The notes beneath the pieces are model-generated. The model was not told where the DNA came from, ran no database searches, and saw nothing but the letters and a program-made list of their open reading frames with translations. The translations under genes were made by a program, and so were the position numbers. Below, in pieces: positions 55,036-64,000 of a DNA stretch of 64,000 nt (position 1 is its first letter; every line of letters begins with the position of its first letter). Source of the DNA: Euglena gracilis (Eukaryota; Euglenida; Euglenophyceae; Euglenales); the NCBI GenBank assembly GCA_039621445.1, contig CP154956.1, forward strand, positions 84,192,474 to 84,256,473, read 5' to 3'.

Positions 55036-58034
55036 TCCAAATTGACATTTTTTTTGAAAATGACGGCACCTGACCCGCAAAAACCTAGTTATGAATTCAG
55101 CCCGTGATATGACGCCCCAGGCCGCAGAGATAGAGCAGGGACTTCGACAGTTAGGGTGCCTGAAAGCAGGTGTCACTGCAGCATACGGGGTTCGTAACGC
55201 CCAGCATCTGAAAATGGGTCTGAGAACCTTCCGATGGCGGCCTCATCTACTTGGGATGCTGCTGCGAAGAGTTGGCGAGGTGTGCCTTTTCCTGACACGA
55301 TACCCTGAACTGTGATTTTGTGAGAAATTGGTGGTGGGTGTGGGCATTTGTGTGCACACCAACCATTTGCGCAAATGCATGAAAGGGCCACATGAGCAAG
55401 CCAAAATTGGCGTGTTTGTAAAATTGCACAAGACGTTGGTGTACACAAATATGCAAACGGTCTGTTTGGACAGTTTGCGCACGGACCACTTGTACAATTT
55501 AACACTCATATCATTTAGATGGTGCGGCATTACTGCAATTTGAAAATCCTCAAAAGCAAGTTATTTTGTGGAATTTAAATAGACACAACAAAAAAAACAA
55601 ATCACTGGGCCTGAATATGGGCATCAGCAATTGAGCCTGTGAAAAAAACATTTCTGACCCCTGAAACAGCAAAATGATCAGCATTCCAGGTTTTATCCTG
55701 AAAAAACTGAGCTTAAAAGAACGTTTCACCTCCAGTATTTTAGTCCGAAATTTTGGCACAGTACATTGGCTGAAAATGGAAGTGTCAGCTGACTTGAAAA
55801 TCGCTGTGTTCAGGGGGCCATATGATGTGCATCCTTTATTTGACCTTACCTTACAACGCTGCCATTTTGAGCACAACAAAATTTCGCACACTGTTCTTCT
55901 CCATTCTTCTCTTGTCTCAGAAATTCCCATTGTAAAGCTTCACAATGGAGATAAATTTTGGTCCACTTGCACAATTACCCAAATCAACCGTTCGAATGGC
56001 TCATTTGGGTAATTGCACACATCAACCACCCAAAAATCCCAGCATTATTCAAAAGAGGACCACAGCACCACAGGAATACAAGGGAGGGAACACCAAACTT
56101 TCATCACAGTCATTTTCCAGCTCCAAACACGCTGGCATAGGAGGCTCTTGGTTGGGTGGTCAGTGCGCGGAAATGCACACTGCGCATTTGCGCACACCAA
56201 CATCATTTTTGTTGTTGCGTGGGCGTCTCAGAGTCTTAAACATCAGTGGAGCATTGATGGACAACCTGCCACCGAACTCAACTGGTGACTGGTGGCAATC
56301 CTTTGTGTTCTGTATCCCCCTCATCAGCCACCAGTGGCAGTGTTCCCTCCATTCCATTGTATTTGTTGCATGTGAATTTCGACTCCTTTCGTACCCAACT
56401 TCAAAAACCTCCACAACGTGCCAAAAAAACTTTAAAAAGCAACCAAAGAGGTGGACCTGCCACCCCACCTCCAGAACACCACCTGGCACTGGCAGTTGTC
56501 ACACAAGAAATGGGGGTGTAGGTACCGAGGTTTTGGTGTGTATGTTTTTTGTTTCTGTTTGCACTTTGGGGGCTGGGCCTGGTGGTTTTCATGCCATGCC
56601 GACCACACAAAAAACAACAACAGGAAATCAAGCCAAACTCCCAAGGGTGACAAGGCCAAAAATGACAATTCGCTCGGATTTCATCAAATTGTGCTCTCTC
56701 TGGCTCAAAGTTCTTGTAACGCCAGTGCCAAAATCAAAATTTTCGAAATGATGTGCGAGAATGTGCACACCGACAAAAAAAGCTTCAGTGCGAGATTGCG
56801 CCGCCTAGGATGAGGTATTGGCCTCCACAGACCCCCAGCCATCAAAACACCCTGAAAATCAGCATCATTACCCCTCCTGGATGTTTTTTCCCCCATATGC
56901 CCATATCGATCACAAATGCTTCCTTGAATTGGACAAAATAGGCCACAACGGCCTGGCCATCGAAGTTGACAACCCACCCATCCTAAAATACCACCCTTCA
57001 TGCCCCCGACCCAACCACCACACCAATACATACCCCCGAGTGCATTCATCAGCCACATTGCACATTGGGGGGGGGGGGGCAGCCAACTGTACGGGCTGGA
57101 GGGGCTGTGAGCAGGAACACGAATCCGCAATTTTTCAGCCGTAATTCTGATTCAAAAACACCCTAAACTACCATTGTCCGTTTCCAACCTCCAGAAAATT
57201 TCTTGTGCTTTGCAATAAATTGCGGTGTTTTTATTGAATTGACCCATTTGGGCTGAGCTGACCCCGATATTAGTTTGTAACCCCTCTGTAGCCTGCTGGG
57301 AGCTGCTCGCTGAAAAAAAAAACTGCTGGCTGGCGCTTGATCCGTGGACGATTGATGCATTTGTAGCAAAAAAACCCGAGAACTGCGCCCCATCCTGCCA
57401 ATATCCCGCTGGTTTGCCACAGCCATAGGTTTACTGAGTGACCCCCACTGGGGGGGGGTAATTTTTCCCAGGCCCAAACCCACCCACCCACCTTTCAAAA
57501 ACCCACCCAGGAAGTCAACCCACCCACTCACCCACCCAAAATCAGCCAAAAACCCTAAAATTTTTTCTGGCACAGGCTTGGGCCGGGCCAAAAACTGACC
57601 CATGGCGCACCCCACCCCGTGGGCGCACACCACCCACCCACTCTCGAAAAACCCACAGGGGGGGATGGGGGCGGGATGGGCGCGCTGCCTCATGGGGGAC
57701 TTTCTTCAAAAAAACACTGGTTGGGCAGATGCCCCAGCCAAATGGAAACCTCACAACTGGGGGGGGGTCTCTGGGCAAAAACTCACTGACAATCAGCCAG
57801 TCACCTGAACTTAATAGAAAACACCCTCCTCTGGGAAAGAACACGGACACTGAACTTAATATACAGCACTGAGGCCAAAATCAAGCAAGGCCAAAATCCT
57901 CAACCAACTGGTCCTTCAGCTGGGGGTGGGGGGGCAACATGGACCTCAAAAAACGCGACACAAAATAACACAAAAAACGCAAAAAAAACCCGCAAATTGC
58001 ATATAAAGTCCCTTAAGAGCTCCCCGGGGATGTA
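55036..58034. other. Putative WD40-gene intron with repeats, no exon found
   Basis: This contains family B copy 2 (56,090-56,290), an end-motif copy at 56,783-56,808, TTTGCGCAAATGC palindromes near 55,360 and 56,185, and CCCACCCACC sequence at 57.48-57.66 kb similar to 48.05-48.2 kb. Confidence 0.45.
56090..56290. repeat. Dispersed repeat family B, copy 2
   Basis: Partner of 10,095-10,345. In one plus frame it reads FQLQTRWHRRLLVGW and later GQPATELNW, matching the other copy (QLQTGWHRRLLVG, PATELN). Confidence 0.6.
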
Positions 58035-58320
58035 CACTTGGCAGCAATAATCTACATGGCCCCCCCGGGGGGGGCCATGTAGATTATCCAGGGGGTCAAA
58101 ATAATTTTTTTTGCGTTAATGATGGAATAGGGTTAGGTGCGCGACTTAGGGTTAGGGTTAGGCCTAACTTATAGACGGGTGTTCGGTGTACAAGTTAGGC
58201 CTAACCCTAAGCCTAAGTCGCGCACCTAACCCTATTCCATCATTAACGCAAAAAAATGCCCCCCCCCCCTGGACACACTACATGCCCCCCCGGGGGGGGG
58301 GGCATGTAGAGTATGGCTCC
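58035..58320. mobile_element. Multi-hairpin foldback element with telomere-like arms
   Basis: The outer left hairpin is ATCTACATGGCCCCCCCGGG and its complement (58,049-58,086). The central inverted repeat has arms of about 65 bp (58,112-58,183 and 58,190-58,256) that start GCGTTAATGATGGAATAGGG and include TTAGGGTTAGGGTTAGGCCT. The outer right hairpin has CTACATGCCCCCCCGGGGGG (58,278-58,312). Confidence 0.85.
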
Positions 58321-58574
58321 CGTACACTTTTCCACTGGAGAGGACTTAGAAAAAATTCGGCTCTGATGGGGAAATATTTTGTCACACCAAAGCCGAGCTG
58401 AACAACAGGAGGAGGACAAACACTGCAGACGACGAATGGGGTTGCATATGAATAAAATGAAATTTAAAAAAAAATGCAATTTAATAAAATGAAATTTTAC
58501 ATGAATGATATGAAATGCCCCGTGCCCAGTTGCCTGGACACAACGCACGGACATGACCACCAACGCGTGCACAC

Positions 58575-58761
58575 CGTCGGGGAGCGCAGGATGCACGCCG
58601 AGTCCCAGCTGCCGCTGGCGAGCACCGCCTCCCCGAGCTGGACGCAGAAGACGCTGTCGGAGTGGTCCTGGCACACGTGCACCGGCCGCCCCGTGCAGCG
58701 GTCCCAGGCCCGGAGCTCCCCATCCCCGGCCCCGGACACCGAGAGCAAACCCCTCCAGGAA
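58575..58761 (-). CDS. WD40 protein gene, exon 2 of visible exons
   Basis: The acceptor AATCCCCAG leaves one base that completes Cys with exon 1. The donor is CGACG/GTGTGC in phase 0. It reads SWRGLLSVSGAGDGELRAWD, RCTGRPVHVCQDHSDSVFCV, then QLGEAVLASGSWDSACILRS. Two WD blades are visible: LLSVSGAGDGELRAWD and VLASGSWDSACILRS, the second lacking the final WD. 187 nt of very high GC3. Confidence 0.85.
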
Positions 58762-58779
58762 CTGGGGATTTTGGTCGTG

Positions 58780-58875
58780 TTGGGATTTGGCGGGATTTGT
58801 CGGGATTTGGCAGATTTGTCACAATTTGCCGGGATTTGTCGGGATTCGCCGGGATTTGTCGGGATTCGCCGCTGG
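58780..58875. repeat. TTGTCGGGATT(T/C)G(G/C)C tandem repeat
   Basis: About eight copies of a roughly 12-bp unit (GGGATTTGTC / GGGATTCGCC) directly next to the exon 2 acceptor, inside the intron. Confidence 0.9.
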
Positions 58876-59049
58876 AGGTGCTTGACCAAAAGGCGGGAGG
58901 ACGCTGCGACCCCGGGAACCGTGGGTTGGGAGTGGCCCTCGCTCTGTGTGGGAGGAAGGCAAAACGGCAGACATTCCCACAATACCCATCCCCCAAAACA
59001 GGCCTGCTGGACTCCCTGGGTGGATGAGCCAAACCAGGGTTCGGTGCAC

Positions 59050-59133
59050 CAGATGGAGGCATGGTGCCCTTCGTACGTCTCGGGCTGCCCCAAGCTCAGC
59101 GTTGGCACATCCACTGTGTACTCATGCAGCAGC
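59050..59133 (-). CDS. WD40 protein gene, exon 1 of visible exons (5' end not found)
   Basis: A strong acceptor (CCCCTGCCTCGACAG) and an ATCTG/GTGCAC donor bound 84 nt. It reads LLHEYTVDVPTLSLGQPETY then EGHHASI. The GH of the first WD repeat is followed, after splicing, by CSWRGLLSVSG in exon 2, a normal blade. An acceptor at its start shows that at least one upstream exon is missing. All seven exons join in phase to give 277 residues, five to six blades. The type of WD40 protein cannot be named; propellers serve as interaction scaffolds. Confidence 0.75.
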
Positions 59134-60685
59134 CTGTCGAGGCAGGGGACCGTGAGGGGACCGCGCCGGAGGGTGTGTTATAGCACCACCCACCCCAAAC
59201 CCCGACCCCCCCCCCCGGGTCGAAAATTCCTCACCCCTACCTGCCCACAGCACCACCCCCCGGGGTGCGAACTTCCTTAAAAAGTACCCTGGACTGAACC
59301 CAGATACGAGTCCAAAGATTGTGGTTGATAAAAAAGCTACCCCGCCCTACTGAAATACATTGCAGACCGAACAGGGGCTGTTCGTTGGACCAGGGTATTC
59401 GATGGCCGAGGATTGTCAACATTTTGATGAAAAGGGTAAAAAAAAAGATCGCATGTTTATGGGTTTTGGTTTTTTCCATATCTTCAAAAAATTTCAATTA
59501 TTTCTTCTGCTCTCCATTCCTCTCAAAGCAACAAAGAGAAAAGGCTGCTCTCCGTCTCCTTTGGGATGTGAAGACAGATTTTTCATTTTCCAAAAAAAAA
59601 AACTCATTCCAATCCTGGCCACCCATCAGCCTGCACCTTGACAAGATGCAAAAAAGGATCCCAGCGGTGAGGTGGGCAGGGAGGCACAGACTTCCGGGTC
59701 CCACGACCCCCTGGCCCCGGGAGGCGGTCACAAGGCTCAGCCCACGGTGGGAACCCTCCTTGCGCCCGACCCTGCGATGGACGGAAAAGAGCGTTTGGGT
59801 GTGCAACGGCAACAAGGCCTGTGTGAAACGTCTTGATGCAACCGCTTTCAATTTACAGGGGATTGCTTCGGACATAAAACCAATTGATCACCCCTGAAGG
59901 TGGGGAATTAGGTCGTCAAATCCTGCATCAATTTGATGCATTGGGTGGATAAATCTCAGCTTTAACTGAACTTCTGCAGAATTTGAGGCACTGCTTTATG
60001 CAGAAATGCAATTGTACAACCCGGACAAAAAATATGGGAGACAAAAATTTTGGGAACACCCCAAATTTCCCACAATTTTCCTTCCCATAAATTTTTGTCC
60101 AGAGTACCTTTCCTACGCCCTTTGGGGGGCAAGTTTGTTCAAATCTTAAACACAAAAAAATGGAATATTGTCAATTTTGGGTTATTTTGAAACAAAATAT
60201 CACCAAAACCGCCATCAGACGTCCATTTTGACCTTCTTTTTGAATTTTGAGGTGTTTTCATACCAAAAAAATCTTCACTGCAACTGACAAAAATAACTTC
60301 TGTTTCCCCCTCAAATTATGAATTTTCCCACAATTATTTTTCAAAATTAAATTTTTTGCATTACATATAATAATATTTTCCCCGTATTTTCGGTCTCCCA
60401 TGATATTTGCCTGCACTGTATGCAGTGGACCCAAAATTGACACGTCTCTTGCCAACAGTGCACGCATAACCGCCCACCAAGGGAGACAGGGGACACAAAA
60501 CGGACAGCCAAAAAAACATGACACAACAATGGAAAAGAAATGAAAAAAAATGGCAGCGTTTAACTACTGTCCCCCACACGGGGGCCCAGCAGTTAAACGA
60601 GGGGGGGGTCCACTGAATTAAAAGCAAACTGATGGGGGGGTTTCGATGGCGCTTTTAGAATGTCCCACTCTCTGTCGGGATGGGG
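59134..60685. other. One weak upstream exon candidate, otherwise no gene
   Basis: On the minus strand near 59,660-59,785 a TCCATCGCAG acceptor opens VGRKEGSHRGLSLVTASRGQ, which could be an earlier WD40-gene exon; no donor with matching phase was found. The rest is AT-rich without features. Confidence 0.25.
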
Positions 60686-61113
60686 CTTAGGCGGCCTAAC
60701 TCGCACTTAGCTCTGAAAGTGACTGCAAATTTGCGCCGACACGCAATGCCAATTTTTTTTCTGTTTTCGAACACCGAGGCCTGAGACTCGAGACAGCCCG
60801 CATTAATGTCTCCCTACACCCCCAGGGCCTGGGGACAAAACCAACGACTTGGAACTCCACAATCTACGGGCACAGCGCTCCCGGGGCCCAGTGTGCATGA
60901 ACACAAAGCGCTGGGTGATGAAACGAGGGGACTCCACTGAGCAGTTGCGCTTTGGCGCAACAATTTTTGTTCATTACAAAAACTATTGTACAAAATTAAA
61001 AAAAAACGCATTGCACTTTAGCACAATTTTTTAATTTTTTGCAATTCAACATGTGGGTGACCATTGCCGCACTTCCACAATAATAACCACATATGTGTCA
61101 ACATGTGTGGTTC

Positions 61114-61506
61114 CATTGCGCCACAGCCCAATGGGCAGGCTTATGAAGAATGGAAATTTAAGAGTTATATTGCGCCAAAGGGCAATATAAATACAATTTT
61201 TAAAATTGAAAAACAGCGTGGGTGTTGCGCCGAAGCGCAATACAACTGCTTGAAACTTATCTTACAACGGAGGGAGAGAACGGCCCTGGTAGAGTATGAA
61301 CACCAGAGGGGATAGAGCACAAATTGTAATACAGGGGGACAGAAACCTTACTCTCAGTCACGTTGCCTAAAATTGGTCAACATTGCGCGTCGGCGCAACA
61401 GCCACGCTGCTTTTCAATTTTAAAAATATATTTTTATTGTGCTTTGGCGCAAAATAACTCTGAAATTTCTATTCTTCATAAGCCTGCCCATTGCGCTGTG
61501 GCGCAA
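61114..61506. repeat. Foldback with 125-bp arms inside the 2.5-kb element
   Basis: The left arm (61,114-61,240) starts CATTGCGCCACAGCCCAATG and runs through GGGCAGGCTTATGAAGAAT to GTTGCGCCGAAGCGCAAT. The right arm (61,382-61,506) is its reverse complement with about 10 percent change. Each arm holds three TTGCGC/GCGCAA modules at the same spacing. Confidence 0.9.
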
Positions 61507-62269
61507 CAGTTACCAATTTTCAATTTCATTATTTTTATCACTGCGGGTGGAGAGAGCAGTCCTGGAAGCATCTCATCACCAGAGCAGACAAGACTGGTGT
61601 GTGAAAGCAACCACCAACTTCTTCACATCCAGCCGTGTCTTGTCCTATGCGTTGCGAACCCAAATGCCATTGCTGGAGGTTCCACCCACTTGTTTCGCAG
61701 ATAAGCATGCCTGAGGGCCCTTCTTTTTGGCCGACTTTTGAAAGTCGGAAAATTTCTGTTTGGAAAAGAACAAGTACCAGATAAACCCTGGGAATCACAG
61801 CCGAGGAAACAGTTTTGGGCGCCGAAAAAGTGTTTTAAAGAAGCTCGTCACCCCCCTTTCCACACCCAGGATTTGAAGCACTTAACTTTGGGGATGAGCA
61901 GATGGAATTGAGAAATCAAAATGGCCCATCAACAACGGCGGAGAAGGGAAGACATGCCGACACACCTTTTTTCAGTAATTTGCAACCCACCAGACAGCCA
62001 CATGCCACCGGGCAGATGGAGGGCATTGTTCAGCCGAAACAGGTCTTCCTGTCAACATCCCAAAAAAACCCACTTTGTGCACTGAGTGTAACGTCACTGA
62101 GGCCTCACAGCCCACCGCCCACGATTCGTCTCATTGGAACAGCCACTCCCTCCCCAGTGCCTGAATAGTTGAAAATCGCCAACCCAGCTTGTGGCACAGC
62201 AGCGCTCAAACCCCCCTCAGCATTATCTCCCATCCCCCACCTGCACGCGAATACATCTGCTATTTGAAA

Positions 62270-62565
62270 GGACATTGCGCTTAAGCGCAACAGTTACATT
62301 GCGCTTAAGCGCAATGTATATCTGTTGCAGTTAAGCGCAATGTATATCTGTTGCAGTTAAGCGCAATGTATAACGCAACGTGCAATCCGAATGAACAAGC
62401 AGTGCATTGTGTATGTCCATTGCGCTTTGGCGCAATGTATTTCCTCACCAAGCCCGCACACTGGCTGTGCAGAGAGGGGCCCCCGACACACCATAACACA
62501 TCAGAGGGACTCCCATGGCTCAGAGGCTTCTGTTAGACATTGCGCGTAAGCGCAATGTCCATAAC
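62270..62565. repeat. Cluster of TTGCGCTTAAGCGCAA palindromes
   Basis: ACATTGCGCTTAAGCGCAA occurs at 62,272 and 62,298 with half-copies (TTGCAGTTAAGCGCAATGTA) at 62,323 and 62,350, and more full copies at 62,420 and 62,539. Spacing of 24-27 bp in the first four. Confidence 0.9.
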
Positions 62566-63196
62566 CATTGCCTTCTATGCCCAGCAGTGTGGGGCCCGGT
62601 GTTGCTCACCAGACGCTGGGACAAGACCCTGGGCTTACCCTCAATCCCCCCCAACCCCTCCACCTGGGTGGTTCCCGCTGTACCGCTCCTCACGCTTCAA
62701 GCACCCAGGGAACATAACTCTATGACATGCCGTTTTTTCCAACCTTTCACAACGTGGGAGTAAACTCCACCCCCTGGTTGCCTCAGCAGGCAACCCTTAA
62801 CGGACACATCGCAGAGCCTGAAAAAAGCAACAAACAGGGCCAAAATTCACCCGGCCTGTGTAGCACCATCTGGGGAACACAATCAAGGCTTCAAAAACGA
62901 GAGATTCACAACGGGGGTTTTGGCACTTTTTGGGGGGGAAAATTCACGTGTCCCAGTGTTCAAACCAAGGGGTTTGAACCTTTTTCAAAATGGTTCACAG
63001 GCTGAAAAACACTAAAATTGGGCCTGTTCCCTGCGTTCCAACATCGGCAAATGATGCACATGCCTCTGTGGAGGTTTTCCGCGGAACCAGAGGGTCAAAA
63101 GGGTGGGTTTCTCCGCTGGGTTTCAAAAAGATTGGAAATTTGCGCTTAAGCGCAAGCTAAAAATTAAAACCTTAAGTGCGAGTTTGGCCGCCTAAG

Positions 63197-63873
63197 TGGG
63201 GTTTGGGGTCAGGACAGGGTTAGTCAGGGGAGAACGCAAAGACTTTTTTTTGCATCACTTTGACTTTTTTCGGCGACTTTCGATCTCGCTGTAACTGTTA
63301 GTGATGATATACCATTCCTCGTTTTGGCCTGATTTCCCCCTGAAATCAAAAATTCTGTCATTTTTTTTTGCCATTTTTGCATTGTGATTGACTGGTCAAC
63401 AAATTGCACATTTTTATGCAAAAGGCAAAAAAAATGGCCCTGATGAAGCCAAAATTTTCCTGTCCTCTCCAACAGAAAATATACATCCAGGGGAGCTCCT
63501 AAAGGATTTTAAATGCAACTTTGCGTTTTCTTTTTGCATTTTTGCGTCGCGTTTTTCAAAGGTGTATGTTGTGTCCCCCCACCCTGGTTTGGGTTAGGGA
63601 TTAGGTTTTGGGTTGGGGTTAGGGGTTAAGGTTAGGATTTAGGCAAAAATTAAGTTAGCATGAATTAAATTAGCATGAATTTTGGCGTGACCTCTGAACT
63701 TTGGGGCCTCACCCTATAACCCTGTTGTCCTCCTCCGAACGACATTTGTAACCCTAACCCTGCCCCTAAGGCAACGGAAAACACCTAAAAAGCGCCGGCG
63801 AAGCCCCCGTCGTCAGCTTACCATTTAACTGATTGGAGAACAAAGCACACATCAGTCACTAGATGCGCGCACA
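63197..63873. other. Spacer with telomere-like patches
   Basis: 63,580-63,650 is GGGTTAGGGATTAGG-type and 63,748-63,765 is the CCCTAACCC type. No gene is recognised. Confidence 0.6.
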
Positions 63874-63917
63874 GACAGACACACACACACACACACACAG
63901 ACACACACACACACACA

Positions 63918-64000
<83 letters not shown>
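63874..64000. repeat. (AC)n tract reaching the window end
   Basis: At least 60 AC units with three CAGACA interruptions; continues beyond the window. Confidence 0.98.

Larger units (their letters stand above)
60686..63196. mobile_element. 2.5-kb inverted-repeat element carrying TTGCGC...GCGCAA modules
   Basis: The left end is CTTAGGCGGCCTAACTCGCA then CTTAG (60,686-60,710). The right end, 63,171-63,196, is CTTAAGTGCGAGTTTGGCCG then CCTAAG, its reverse complement with two or three changes. Inside are at least twelve short palindromes of the form ATTGCGC(N4-6)GCGCAAT. No protein domain is seen, so it is probably non-autonomous. Single copies of the end motif occur at 40,578 and 56,783. Confidence 0.7.

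Overview
The window reads as nuclear DNA of a eukaryote, most likely a single-celled alga or other protist with a large, repeat-rich genome. There is no operon packing and no long uninterrupted gene. The coding signal I trust lies in short GC-rich blocks that end in GT...AG splice sites, and successive blocks agree in codon phase. Introns and spacers are full of G/C homopolymer runs, dinucleotide tracts, minisatellites, foldback elements and TTAGGG-type telomere-like patches. The species cannot be named from sequence alone. No rRNA, tRNA, CRISPR array, origin or phage feature was found.

Layout: 0.66-5.66 kb is a 5.0-kb Tc1/mariner (IS630-superfamily) element with TA target duplications, terminal repeats built from 22-bp tandem units, a decayed transposase and a nested inverted-repeat element carrying a satellite. 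7-14 kb and 26.8-28 kb hold isolated minus-strand exons, including two pairs of blocks that encode a shared NNPFG peptide. 14.4-18 kb is minisatellite, including a 1.1-kb array of a 47-bp unit. 18-34 kb is mostly repeats and unassigned sequence with a few candidate exons. 34.6 kb has one well-defined exon. 35.1-36.8 kb has two arrays of 30-40-bp GC palindromes flanking telomere-like repeats. 38.98-40.48 kb is another terminal-inverted-repeat element.

The gene-bearing part is the minus strand from about 59.1 kb down to 40.8 kb. It holds a WD40-propeller gene (seven exons, 59.13-51.31 kb, every junction GT-AG and in phase, 277 residues visible, 5' end missing), a two-exon fragment of unknown family (50.72-48.72 kb), and a long Gln/Ala/Glu-rich coiled-coil gene (about nine exons, 47.93-40.82 kb), possibly a ciliary or trichohyalin-like protein. 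55-64 kb is again repeats, including a 2.5-kb element carrying many TTGCGC...GCGCAA mini-palindromes.

Most other long open frames arise from simple repeats or lie opposite the GC-rich exons, and are left out.
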